Below the pieces are notes generated by a model. It searched no databases, was not told where the DNA came from, and saw only the letters and a program-made list of their open reading frames with translations. A program made the position numbers and the translations under genes. From Ophiobolus disseminans (Eukaryota; Ascomycota; Dothideomycetes; Pleosporales; Phaeosphaeriaceae), in contig MU006230.1 of NCBI GenBank assembly GCA_010093685.1, positions 852,013 to 916,012 on the forward strand: 64,000 nt of DNA, given 5' to 3'. Below are positions 24,665 through 35,304 of the stretch, piece after piece. Within the stretch, counting starts at the first letter, position 1. Every line of letters starts with the position of its first letter.

Positions 24665-25681
24665 ATGTCCCGTCTCCTACTCCCTCTCGTCGCGGTGGCG
24701 GCTCTAGCACCGTACGCGCAAGCTGCTATCAAGTTTACAAGCCCCACGAGCGGTGCCGTGCTCCAGGCAGGCAAATCTATTGAAGTCAAATGGGAGGACG
24801 ACGGCGAATCACCAAAGCTCACCGATCTGTTGACATTTGAGCTTTTTCTGTGCGCTGGAGGAAACGCAGACGGGACGAACGTGAGTGCGGATCTGCTGAT
24901 GGCGGCAGACCTCCGTCAACGGAGAGCGCTTCGAGAGCCGTCGTGCTGACTCGGAATACAGCAAGTACTACTCCCGATCACAACACAGGGCTCGTTCGGA
25001 GTCACCAGCACTGCTGCAGGACTGGTTGGCGTTACAGTGGGCGAGGACACCCCACAGAATGCGTAGTATGTACACCTCATCGAGTCTTGTTAGCTGGTGG
25101 AAAATACATGCTAACATCATACACCAGTTTTCTCAGAATGGTGGCAGTTGGCAAAACTGGTGGCCAATTGATCTCCTTCTCTCCGCGTTTCTCCTACTCG
25201 GGCATGACAGGCGCTTTTCCTCCTCTGGTGAAAACAGGCGCCGCAGGCATCACAGGCACCAGCGGGCCGAAGAACGTCGACAACACCGTTAAAGCTGGCG
25301 ACAAACCTGCCGATGGGGCAGTGCCTGCAGCTGGCGACTACAATATGGCATACACGATGCAGACAGGCCCGACGAGATATGCGCCCATGCAGCCTATACC
25401 GCCAAAGACCATCACGGCCAAGGGCCTGAAGCCGCTGTATCCCACGAGCAGCGTCAGCATCGCGACAACGAGGCTGCCAATACCGGACATTAAGACGACA
25501 CTCACGCAAAGTCAGACAGCCTCCGTCAAAAGTAGGGAGAACACGGTACGTAGGGCTGCTCGACAGGCTCTTTTTAGCACTCGTTCTCAAGCGAGCAATT
25601 TGCTGATCAACATTCTAGGTCGCCCCAGCCCCTCACCCCAGCGACGACATGGCCAAGTTCCTTAATCGATGGAAGGATTAG
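24665..25681 (+). CDS. Kre9/Knh1-family cell-wall protein
   Basis: Exons 24665-24880, 24962-25062, 25128-25545 and 25619-25681 sum to 265 codons plus stop. A clear signal peptide (MSRLLLPLVAVAALAPYAQA) is followed by the immunoglobulin-like Kre9/Knh N-domain (IKFTSPTSGAVLQAGKSIEVKW, LFLCAGGNADG). The diagnostic C-terminal segment is RYAPMQPIPPKTITAKG with KPLYPTSSVSIAT. Family members are secreted O-glycosylated proteins needed for beta-1,6-glucan assembly in the fungal wall. The tail is short and polar (AKFLNRWKD) with no GPI signal, in line with a soluble wall protein. Confidence 0.93.
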
Positions 25682-26382
25682 CCGTCCTCCGAACCGCATA
25701 TCGATACTACGAGGGCGTCATCACGAGCTACCCGATGGAAAGATAACGTGACCAAAACATTTGATCAATGGAAGAAGCACCCATTCTTAAATCCACAAAT
25801 CAGTAACACGACCGCGTTGTCACGAGCCATGGACTGCTGGGAGCACCATGTATCTTCCTGCTATGCCAAGGCTCTGTTTTATTGGGTTGTTTTCATCATT
25901 GTGCTAGCGTACTGGCGTGACATTACTACCACCGGGATACATTTATAGGTGTTGGGCGTAACGATGGGCGTTCGGGTGTGGCGTAAGATCTGTGTTTTGT
26001 ACACCTTGGGGAGTCGCGTGCTTCTGCAGTAGATATTCGCATTAGAGTTATCCCGCTTGAGGTGCAACAACCGATCCTCACTTTCTGACTATCTGCTCAA
26101 CCCTTGTTATCTTCTGATGCTCCTGATGGATGAAATTTGCATCGGTAGCGTTGGCACCTTCCTCATCCCAACAAGCTGGCGCGTGGTAAACCCGCGACTA
26201 CCCGCAAACATTAAGCTCAAGCTCAAGATTCACCCCACCACCCCACTTCTCAAACAAACACCAAGCCACTGCATGCTAGCTGTGTAGACTGCCACTGAGC
26301 CTCGCTTTCACTTTCTATAATCGCAAACTATTGCTGCGATAGCATTTAGTCTCAGAAACATCCCAGGTCGGCATTGCACGTC
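25682..26382. other. Intergenic
   Basis: Holds the 3' end of the Kre9/Knh1 gene and the promoter of the aminopeptidase gene. A 66-codon frame at 25748 is not supported. Confidence 0.55.
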
Positions 26383-27949
26383 ATGGCGATTGCGGAGGAT
26401 TACGAGCAAGTACTCAAGGGCAAATACCCTGCGAAAGAGCATGCGCGTAAGGTTGCAAAATGGCTCCTAGAAAAGGGTGGCGACAAGACAGGAACAATCT
26501 ATCTGGAGGCTCAGAAGCAAAAGCTGCATGAGGTAAGAGTTGCAATTACAAACGGTGGTAAGGAAGCTAACCATCATAGGACAATGACAGCGAGGCGCCC
26601 TTCAGGTATGTTGACAACTCACATCATCAAAGCGTAAACTCCAGAGTTGGAGAAACATGGAACTAACGCCTATTGCACAGACAACGTCGCTACTTCTTCT
26701 ATCTCAGCGGCTGTGAGCTGCCCGACTCCTATCTTACCTATGACATCGCAAGCGACAAACTGACCCTCTTCATTCCACCGATCGAGCCAGATGAAGTGAT
26801 TTGGTCTGGCCTACCCATGAGTCCCGAGGAAGCAAAGGCCAAGTACGATATCGACGACTGCAAGACGACTAAGGAAGTGAACCCTCACTTGGCTAGCACA
26901 GCAGAGTCAGCACAGTCAACGATATACGCTATCCCAGAGCAAATCTCAGATGGGATCACATTCCTCTCATTCAAAGACAAGGATCTTGAGCATCTGAAGT
27001 CTGCAATTGAGTACTGCAGAGTTATCAAGACAGACTACGAGATCGCACTCATTCGGAAAGCTAATGTCATATCAACGGCTGCACATGTTGCGGTGATGAA
27101 AGCTGCAGCGAAAGCTCAGAATGAGTGCGAACTCGAAGCTATCTTTCTCAAGTCATGCGTCGAGCGCAACGCAAAGAATCAGGCTTACCACTCGATTGTC
27201 GCAGCTGGCGAGCACGGCGCCACGTTGCACTACGTCTACAATTCCTCGCCAATCAAAGACCAAAATATTCTGCTTCTTGACGCCGGTTGCGAAGTCGATT
27301 GCTACGCTTCCGACATCACACGCACCTTTCCCATCAAAGGCTCTTTCAACGAAGAGTCTCTCGCGATCTACAAGATTGTGCTTGACACGCAGAAGCAGTG
27401 TATCGACGCGCTCAAAGCCGGTGTACTATGGGACTCGATCCACGAGCTTGCACACAAGATTGTGATCAAGGGTCTTCTTGACCTCGGCATCTTGAAGGGC
27501 GATCCGGAGCAGATCTTCAAGGCACGAACAAGCGTCGCATTCTTGCCGCACGGCCTAGGTCATTACCTGGGTATGGATACTCACGATACCGGAGGAAATG
27601 CAAACTACGCAGACAAGGACAGCATGTTCAGGTATCTGCGAGTACGCGGAACTCTACCGGCGAGGAGTGTGATCACGGTCGAGCCAGGCATCTACTTCTG
27701 TCGCTTCATCATCGAACCGTATCTGAAGGATGCGGAGCAGAGCAAGTTCATTGATGAGAAGGTACTAGAGAAGTATTGGAGTGTTGGAGGTGTGAGGATT
27801 GAAGGTAAGTTGACAAGAATAGCATTGAGGTGCCTTTACTCATTGGGTGTTCAGATAACATCTTGATCACAGAGGATGGAACGGAGAACCTTACGCCGAC
27901 ACCAAAGGAGATTGATGACATCACGCAGTTGGTGAAGTCTGGCCGGTAG
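26383..27949 (+). CDS. pepP: Xaa-Pro aminopeptidase (M24B metallopeptidase)
   Basis: Exons 26383-26532, 26580-26605, 26681-27804 and 27855-27949 sum to 464 codons plus stop, matching fungal PepP. The start [21 protein letters not shown] is the family N-terminus. The N-domain has [20 protein letters not shown]. The catalytic pita-bread domain shows [21 protein letters not shown] (two metal-binding Asp), [16 protein letters not shown] (metal-binding His) and the C-terminal glutamates of [10 protein letters not shown] and [16 protein letters not shown]. The enzyme removes N-terminal residues next to proline using two manganese ions and has no secretion signal, so it is cytosolic. Exon 2 is only 26 bases. 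Confidence 0.95.
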
Positions 27950-28356
27950 GTTCCAGTGTAGTGTGTTACGTGCTCATAGTAAACTCTTCGAATTTACGGT
28001 GTAGCTTAGTCTGGATGTCCATTTGGCTTTCAGCTACTCTATTTTGCGATTGGTGGCCTCACACCCCTGCCCTCGTCACCCTTTCATCTACCTATATTAA
28101 CACTAGCGTCACATGCGTACTCACAAACCCGGGACACTCCACTTTCTAGAAAGATTTGCGAAGCTTGCTAGAAGACGAAATAACACGCCAATGCTCCGGA
28201 ATTAATGAAGTACCCCGGATTCGAGGGGTTACGGCTCCGAGGCCCGGAGTATGGCGACATCACAAGAAGAGATGAGCATGTTCGAGCTTACTTATAAAAC
28301 TATGGTTTTGCGACGTATTGCAAGAATTGTTCACAAGACTGCACACAGCTACTACA
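27950..28356. other. Intergenic, promoter of the GH26 gene
   Basis: Contains the aminopeptidase 3' end and a TATA box at 28293-28298. Nothing else found. Confidence 0.55.
28293..28298 (+). promoter_or_regulatory. TATA box of GH26 gene
   Basis: TATAAA lies 59 bases before the ATG at 28357, a suitable distance for a short-leader, inducible gene. Confidence 0.5.
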
Positions 28357-29843
28357 ATGCTTAGAACAGGACTTGCGATTGCGGCCCTCGTTGGGTTCGC
28401 AGCAGCTCAAACGGTCACTCTCCAAGCAGAATCAGCAACACTTTCAGGCGTCACTGTTGCCTCTTCTGTAGCCGGCTTTACTGGTACCACTTCATTCCTC
28501 ATCAACTATATATGCACTTTCTAACGAGATTCAAGGTACTGGATATGTCGAAGGTTTCGATGAATCCGCCGACAAGATTACCTTCACTTACAACGCTACG
28601 GAATCGAAGCTCTACGACCTAAGCCTATTATACAACGGCCCATATGGCGACAAGTACACATATGTTGTATTGAACAGCGCGGGCGGCAGTCAAGTCAGCC
28701 TGCCTTCTACCACCACATGGACAACTGTGTCTGCAGGCCAAGTTCTCCTCGCCGCCGGTGCAAACACAATCGAGATCCAAAACAATTGGGGCTGGTACCT
28801 CATTGACGCTATCACGCTTACCCCTTCTGCTGCACGCGGCCCTCACAAGATCACGACCACGCCTGTCAACAAGAATGCAAATGCTGATGCTAAGGCCCTG
28901 CTGTCTTATCTTGGAAGCATATATGGCAAGAGCATCCTGTCAGGCCAACAAGACCAAGCCAGCCTCGACTGGGTGACGCAGAATGTCGGCAAGACACCCG
29001 CAATCCTCGGTGTCGACCTCATGGATTACACTGAGAGTCGCATCTCGCGTGGCGCTTCCTCAATTGACGTCGATCACGCAATCGCCCATGCAAAGAAAGG
29101 CGGAATTGTCACTTTTGTCTGGCATTGGGGCTCACCCGTCGGCTTATACGAGACGACCGCGCAGCCCTGGTGGAGCGGTTTCTACACCGTAGCCACGGAC
29201 TTCGACATCGCCGATACATTAGCCGAGCCCACGGGCGCAAACTACACGCTATTGATAAAAGACATCGACACGATTGCCGTGCAGTTGAAAAAACTGCAGG
29301 ATGCAGGTGTGCCCGTGCTATGGAGGCCGTTGCACGAGGCCGAGGGCGCGTGGTTCTGGTGGGGCGCAAAAGGCCCCGAAGCATGCAAACAGCGTACGTG
29401 CCCATCCTCCACGCAAACATAAATCCTATCCTAACATCCCAATAGTATGGCATATCCTCTACGAGCGCCTCACAACCCACCACAAACTCAACAACCTTAT
29501 CTGGGTCTGGAACTCCGTCTCGCCCGCCTGGTACCCCGGCGACTCCGTCGTGGACATTGTATCTGCCGATACCTACGCCGAGGGCGATCACGGCCCCATT
29601 TCCGCTACCTACAACAACCTGCTGAGCCTGACTAACGATTCAAAGATCATCGCCGCCACGGAGGTCGGCAGCATCATGGACCCCGCGCAGCTTAAAGCGT
29701 ACCAGGCGGATTGGGTGTATTTTTGCGTTTGGAGCGGCGATTATATTAGCGCGGGGAAGTGGAATAGTTTGGAGTTTGTGAAAAAGGTGTATGCGGATGA
29801 GTATGTGTTGACGCTGGATGAGGTGCAGGGGTGGAAGGGGTAG
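28357..29843 (+). CDS. Secreted GH26 endo-beta-1,4-mannanase with N-terminal CBM35
   Basis: Exons 28357-28483, 28536-29393 and 29446-29843 sum to 460 codons plus stop. A signal peptide (cut near residue 17, FAAAQ) leads into a CBM35-type beta-sandwich (about 19-140; QAESATLSGV, GYVEGFDESADKITF, WGWYLIDAITLT). The GH26 catalytic domain follows from about residue 150 (KALLSYLGSIYGKSILSGQQ, FVWHWGSP). The acid/base is in WRPLHEAEGAWFWWG (about Glu310) and the nucleophile in IIAATEVGS (about Glu401). The enzyme cleaves mannan and galactomannan backbones outside the cell, with the CBM probably holding the substrate. It is the first of several wall-degrading genes in this half of the window. Confidence 0.93.
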
Positions 29844-29921
29844 GGGATGGGTGTGGAGTTGTGGACCTGTGGGAAAGTGCTGTTTTGGAGTGTTGTGGAT
29901 GAAAGACATCTTAATAGACTT

Positions 29922-30000
29922 GAGACGATACTGCATTAGGAAAGAGTTCTGCAGCTGTCGATTGTAGCGAACTATAGAGTGAATTGACTAGTGAAGGGAG
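29922..30000 (+). repeat. Direct repeat, copy 1
   Basis: Begins GAGACGATACTGCATTAGG and continues through GTCGATTGTAG and GAGTGAATTG. The copy starting at 30109 shares the first 19 bases exactly and then these blocks in the same order and spacing. Confidence 0.75.
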
Positions 30001-30108
30001 CGTGAAAGGAGCGAAGCGATTCATGAGAAATTGTGTGGAGTGAAGCAGAGCCGAGGTCTGATAATCTCCACAGCTCTAGAAGAAATGTATCACTGTACCT
30101 GTAAAGAT

Positions 30109-30187
30109 GAGACGATACTGCATTAGGCAAGGTGTCTGCGGTCGTCGATTGTAGTGCGTTTTGGAGTGAATTGCCTAGCCGTAGGTG
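30109..30187 (+). repeat. Direct repeat, copy 2
   Basis: Second copy of the unit at 29922, offset 187 bases. The start is identical for 19 bases, then it diverges by substitutions. Both are non-coding. Confidence 0.75.
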
Positions 30188-30471
30188 CAAAAGGAGGGGG
30201 AGAAGAAGGATTGTGAAGATAGCAAAGAACATTCACTCAACGCAACGAATACATGCCACCTTCTTGAGGAGGATTTTCAAAGCCATGTTTTTTGTTTGGG
30301 CCCACGCACGCCATTCACCGAAGTACTAAGCCCAATCAGGCACTAGCGCGCTTAAGCGAACACTTGTACCTTGAATGAGTCGTACCTCAGGACTCACACA
30401 TCACCTTCCTAGTATCTAGCAAGCCTCTTAAACCTTACCCTCTCTTTTCCATCTGCGCAGACGCAGCCACC

Positions 30472-31131
30472 ATGGCCGATGACTCCTTCCGCCCCAAAGT
30501 CGGCGTCGGCGTCATTATTCACGATAAGGCGGGTAACATCGTCATGGGCGAAAGGGCTGGGTCACATGGCGCCGGTAACTCCTTCCCCAATACTCCCCTT
30601 ACTTCCCTTTCCTTCTTCATTCCTGCCTACATCTTGTTCCTGACGCGACGCAGGCACCTTCCAATGTCCCGGCGGCCATCTCGAGCACGGTGAATCCTTT
30701 GCGCAAACGGCTGCGCGCGAGGTCCTAGAGGAAACGGGTTTGGTCGTTGGGGATATCAAGTTCCTGACTGCGACGAATGATGTGTTTCCGGAGGGGAAGC
30801 ATTATGTTACTGTTTTTGTGACGTGTGTTATTACGGGCGAGGACAAGGTGCCAAAGGTGAGTCGTGAACCCGCAGTCTACCCTCAAGACATGAAGAGCGT
30901 GTCGAGATTTGAACTGACCGGGGAGTACGAGCTGATGTGCTTGTCTAGCCGATGGAACCGCACAAGTGCGCAAAGTGGGAGTGGGTTTCGTGGAGCACGA
31001 TGTGGAATTGGGCGAAGGAACAGGCGCAGGCGGAGGTCGAGGGCAGGGAGGTGCAGAAGAGGATGTTCTTGCCGCTTGTAAATCTTTGGAGGGAGTATCC
31101 TGAGATGGAGAATGCGCTTGAGGGGCGGTGA
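30472..31131 (+). CDS. Nudix hydrolase
   Basis: Exons 30472-30574, 30654-30856 and 30949-31131 sum to 162 codons plus stop. The Nudix box is perfect: Gly42 to Leu64, with GGHLEHGE and REVLEETGL fitting G-x5-E-x7-REUXEEXGU. The fold starts with VGVGVIIHDKAGNIVMGERAG and ends with KCAKWEWVSW. The enzyme hydrolyses a nucleoside diphosphate linked to a further moiety using Mg2+ held by the box glutamates. Size and the FPEGKHYVTVFVTC region resemble cytosolic NTP or dihydroneopterin-triphosphate pyrophosphatases, but the substrate is not determined by sequence. No targeting signal is seen. Confidence 0.92.
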
Positions 31132-31858
31132 TTGACGATTGGATTCGTTATTTCGAGGACAACGGAAGTGTCGGATAGTGCCTAAGTAAAGCTGAAGAAT
31201 GAAGTCAAAAGGTCACTTCTGATCTGACACGAAAGGCCTGTCAATCATGATAGACAATCAAGGAGGTACTTACAGTTCCAAACCTTCCTCTTCTCTTTTC
31301 ATCAGCAGGCTATTCAGAATGGACGAACGATCTACACCTAGGTAGCTAGAAACAGCAGGTAGTACCTAAGCGTCGTAGTACAAGATCACGCGCCCGACAA
31401 CCGGCCCCACCACCACGATCCAAGTACTTTACGTCTGTAGTGGAGGTGTTTATCAAGGGTATGTCGCTAGAAATGAACTGCAGGGGTTCCCCACACTATA
31501 AGGTGATCATTCGCGTAGGTTAAACGTAAAGTGCCGGCCATGCGACCAATCACGATATGAGTTGCGCTACTTCGGCAGCATGGCGAACTATAATGGCGAC
31601 CGACGGGCATCGGCAGAGTTCATGTTAGATGGCATGCTTTGCGGATGGGACTCTGGTTTTGGTAGCGGAGCGATGCTGTTGTGAGTTGGAGAATCCATCA
31701 ATGATATCGGTGCCTTGACCCGGAATGAGAGGAGATATTTGACCAGGGAAAGCAGGTGCAGCATATATGAGGTCGGTATAGATCCTGTCCCAGTACCCAA
31801 GTTGCTTGATTTCGCAATTTCTTGCTGTTGCGCGGGTCTACAGATCTAGTCACCGATC
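31132..31858. other. Intergenic, GH5 gene promoter
   Basis: 727 bases without a supported gene. A CATATATGAG element near 31763 lies about 95 bases before the GH5 start and may act as a TATA-like element. Confidence 0.5.
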
Positions 31859-33185
31859 ATGCACTTCCTTTCCTCCCTTCTCTGCGCCACCGCGCTTCCT
31901 TCACTGCTTCACGCTTTTCCCGACACGCCATTCCATACCTCGAACCAATGGGTAGTCGACTCCAAAGGCGCAAAATTCACCTATGTCGGTGTCAACTGGC
32001 CCGGGGCCGGTGAGGTGATGATACCCGAGGGGCTGCAGTACCAATCAATCGAGTCGATTGTGTCTAAGATCAAGAACCTGAAGATGAACTCCGTCCGTCT
32101 CACATTCGCGATTGAGATGATCGACGATATAAAAGATCGTGGTGGAGATGTGACTATCCAGAAGGCGTTCCAGAAGGCGCTGGGGAGTAAGGGCGATGCG
32201 GTGTATGCGAATGTGGTTAAGAACAATCCGCAGTTCAGTGCGACGACGACGAGGCTGCAGGTATGTCTAAACAAGTACTGATGATGAAATTTGACTCACA
32301 TGAGATTAGGTGTACGATGCAGTTGCGGCCGAGCTTGGAAAGCAGCAGATCTACGTCCACTTAGACAACCACATGTCGAAAGGCAAATGGTGCTGCGGTG
32401 GTGGAGATGGAAATACCTGGTTTGGAGACACCGACTTCAACGTCAACAACTGGCGTCGCGGCTTGGAATACATGGCCGACTGGGTACACATCCATCCGTA
32501 CAGCTGTAACAATCCCTTCGCTGATATGTGAACGTAGAGCAAGAAATGGCCTAACATGGTCTCCATCGGCCTCCGCAACGAGTTCCGCAAGCCCGACAAA
32601 GCCGGCTCATCGCTCGCCTACAACTGGCGAACCTGGTACGAGCAGGTAATCCCAGCCGCCGACCTCGTGAATAAAGCCAACCCCAACATCCTCATCTTTC
32701 TCTCCGGCCTCGACTACGACACGAAAATGACGCCTATACCCGGCGGCGACGATCTCGGCGGCGGCAAGAAGTTCCTCCTTTCAGACTTCAAGTACAAAGA
32801 CAAACTTGTGCTCGAACTGCACAACTACCAAAACTCCGCTGGTGCTTGCGGCGACATCGAAAGCGGGCTCTGGAACAACGGCTTCAAAGCCACGGGCGCA
32901 AAAGCTGTTAATGTCATGCCTGTTCTGCTGACCGAATTTGGCTTTACTCAGGCCGATAACTCGTACTCGAAGGTGTATGCGACGTGCTTGAAGAAGCTCA
33001 TGCCGCAGTGGAAGTCGGGTTGGATGGTGTGGGCGCTTAGTGGGAGTTATTATATCAGGAGTGGTACTCAAGATTTTGAAGAGGCTTGGGGCTTGTTGAA
33101 TCATCAGTGGAGCGATTGGAGGAATAAAGATGCTATCACTGCGCTGAAGGGCATGGTGGATGCGACGTTGGCGTCGACGAAGTAG
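31859..33185 (+). CDS. Secreted GH5-family glycoside hydrolase
   Basis: Exons 31859-32260, 32310-32483 and 32538-33185, all phase 0, give 407 codons plus stop. A signal peptide of about 19 residues (MHFLSSLLCATALPSLLHA) is present. The (beta/alpha)8 clan-A hallmarks are FTYVGVNWPG, MNSVRLTFAIEM, IYVHLDNHMSKGKW, the acid/base in SIGLRNEFR (about Glu207) and the nucleophile in PVLLTEFGF (about Glu325), with MVWALSGSYY at strand 8. The family cleaves beta-linked polysaccharides such as glucan, mannan or their decorated forms; the precise specificity is not resolved. It lies on the same strand as the GH26 gene, 2 kb downstream, with the Nudix gene between. Confidence 0.9.
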
Positions 33186-34999
33186 GAGAGTGGCGATGCG
33201 GGGCTGTTGTACATATTCGAGGGCAGTTCCGTAAACTTTTCCCCTGAATTATGTACGCTTCCAGAATTTGTCCACCGAGAGTGTATGCGTCTGTAGTTTC
33301 GACTAGCAGTGTGTGCGAAGAGACCTAGGCTTTTTCGTGTCAAGGTTCCCGAGGTCGTCATCGGCACAACGCTGTTGGAGAGGTGAAGCTCTTCGCAGTT
33401 TTTTAGACCCGTGCTAGGATGTCACCTGCTCTGGCTCGCACGGTGTGTTCATCATTTCATGCGTGGAAAGATGAGGATGATGTGCGCGACGGAAACGACC
33501 TCCCGAGGTCGGGAGCAAGAAGAAGGTCGGTTGTCTTGGCGCACTACGCTCATTTTGGCCTTCAGCCGTAAACCTTCCTTCCCACCACCATTGCTGTTGC
33601 AACCTTTCCCCCAGACATCTCATTACTCTGTAAGCCGCACAACCTTTCAAGCAACATGAACTTGATGCGCATCATTGCTGCTTGACACCGCCAGACTTCC
33701 AACCACCAAAATCGTGCCTCGGCACTTCCTCCATGCTTGTCGGGCACATTGACAGATCGCAACAACCTCGCATCGAGTACCGTCTTCGTTATCGGCCACG
33801 TCCCTTGTGTACGGGCAGCAGTTCCGTGGTCTACCAGCAAGGCGTCTGGCTCGCGCTATGGGCTACTTAGAAGACGTGCGCCTGACGGACTGTTTGCACA
33901 CCTGTAGGAGACCAGCTGCTTGCATGATAGTATGCTTTCCTCGAGGAATATGCTGTAGATACTATGGCATAGGCCATGTATTGCTGACCAAGCCAGTGCA
34001 TTCGGGTTCACCCTGACTGCTGCTCGGCCACAGTTCCTTGTCATTTAACGAACCGCGACAACCCTTTGTAACCCACCATCTCACAACTTCTTACTCGTCT
34101 TGAGAGATCTGATGTCAGTCTAGATACTACAACTCCTAACCCTACACGCATGCTCAGTACAGCATGCGAAAACCTGGAGATTGTACCGGTGACTTCCGCA
34201 ACTAACACGGCTTTCCGGTGGCTTGAGTCGGTGCGTTTTGACGTTAGAAGATCTACTAGAAGCTGGCAGAGTGACTTTCCAGGTAGCAAGACTCGAACCT
34301 ACTCTGCCAAAAGCAAACTTGTCTGCGATAGCATTTTGTTCGTCCTTGCACCTCCTGTTACATACGCTGATGAGGCGTAGAACAAGACTCCAGTATTGTT
34401 AAAGACGGGATAAGATTTGAAACCTTTGCTGGTAAAAGAACGAGAAGAGTATCGAGACGAAGTACTGACTATACTTCTCTAATATGCGAAAGTCACGGTT
34501 GCGATTCTCTACGTTAAATATGGTCGGTCGCAAACTGGTAAGAGTTGTTGAAGCTTCATCTTCTTTCGCTGTGTCGCTCAGTCCCTTCTCCCTCCCGTCC
34601 TCGCCACGTTCAATTAGGAGGATTTAGAGATTTCGGTGCTTATAATCCTGTTCAATCATATTGACTTGCCATCTGGCGTTGAAGATAAAAATCTTATAGC
34701 AAGAAGTGTTGACATGATATCCCGTTTCTCATAGTGTATGCGCACTAGCAGACTGTGACATACTTGTCATGGACTTTTCTGACTTTTACCCGCTCTCTGC
34801 CATGAGGCGAACGGCGACGTTTCCTCTTTTACAGCGCTTTCGTTTGCTGAGAGCTTCACACATCCGTTGGGGTTCCACCGCCTCTATCTATAATATAGAG
34901 TGATTACCTTTGACCTTGTAGCGATCATACTTCTTCAACCCTTCGAAAAATACTAGCGAATCAACCTCGAAGCATCATAGAACGATACCGAACAGGTTG
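33186..34999. other. Intergenic, no convincing gene
   Basis: 1.8 kb with only short unspliceable frames. A tRNA-like T-arm on the minus strand near 34275-34300 has no matching D and anticodon arms. A moderately AT-rich block, 34400-34980, precedes the small secreted protein candidate at 35000. Confidence 0.5.
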
Positions 35000-35300
35000 A
35001 TGTTCTGGTTTCAATTACTTGTCTGGGCAGCATGCCTACTAAGCTCAGACCTCGCCTCTCCTCTCACTGAAGCTAGAGCGCCTGCAGTAAGTCCCACTGC
35101 TTTCTCTCGGCTCATGCATCTTTTAGACAAACACCGCAATGTACCAAAAGTCACGATGCGATTTGACTCTGACCTTGGCGATAGCACAAACATATAGTAA
35201 ATGAGGTAAAGAAGCGTTTAAAGATCGATGTTTCATTCTTGTGAATAGTAGCTATCTTACAGATTTGCAGGTCATTTTTGCGGCATCGCACGCAAGATAA
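35000..35300 (+). CDS. Candidate small secreted protein with signal peptide
   Basis: The ATG at 35000 opens MFWFQLLVWAACLLSSDLAS, a strong signal peptide, resembling the first exons of the genes at 37876 and 39731. Two models exist. An exon 35000-35196 spliced at GTAAAT to 35249-35300 gives 82 residues. Alternatively a 40-base intron starts at GTAAGT (35087), after exactly 29 codons, the same first-exon length as the gene at 39731. The mature part has no recognised domain and lacks the cysteine pattern of the other two. It may be a truncated family relic. It ends next to the stop of the converging zinc-finger gene. Confidence 0.35.
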
Positions 35301-35304
35301 ATAC

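Larger units (their letters stand above)
29844..30471. other. Intergenic with a diverged direct repeat
   Basis: Terminator of the GH26 gene and promoter of the Nudix gene. It contains two related copies of an 80-base segment, described separately. Confidence 0.6.

Noticed and set aside
34250..34330. tRNA-like T-arm (GTAGGTTCGAGTC on the minus strand)
   Set aside because: No D-arm, anticodon arm or acceptor stem could be paired around it.
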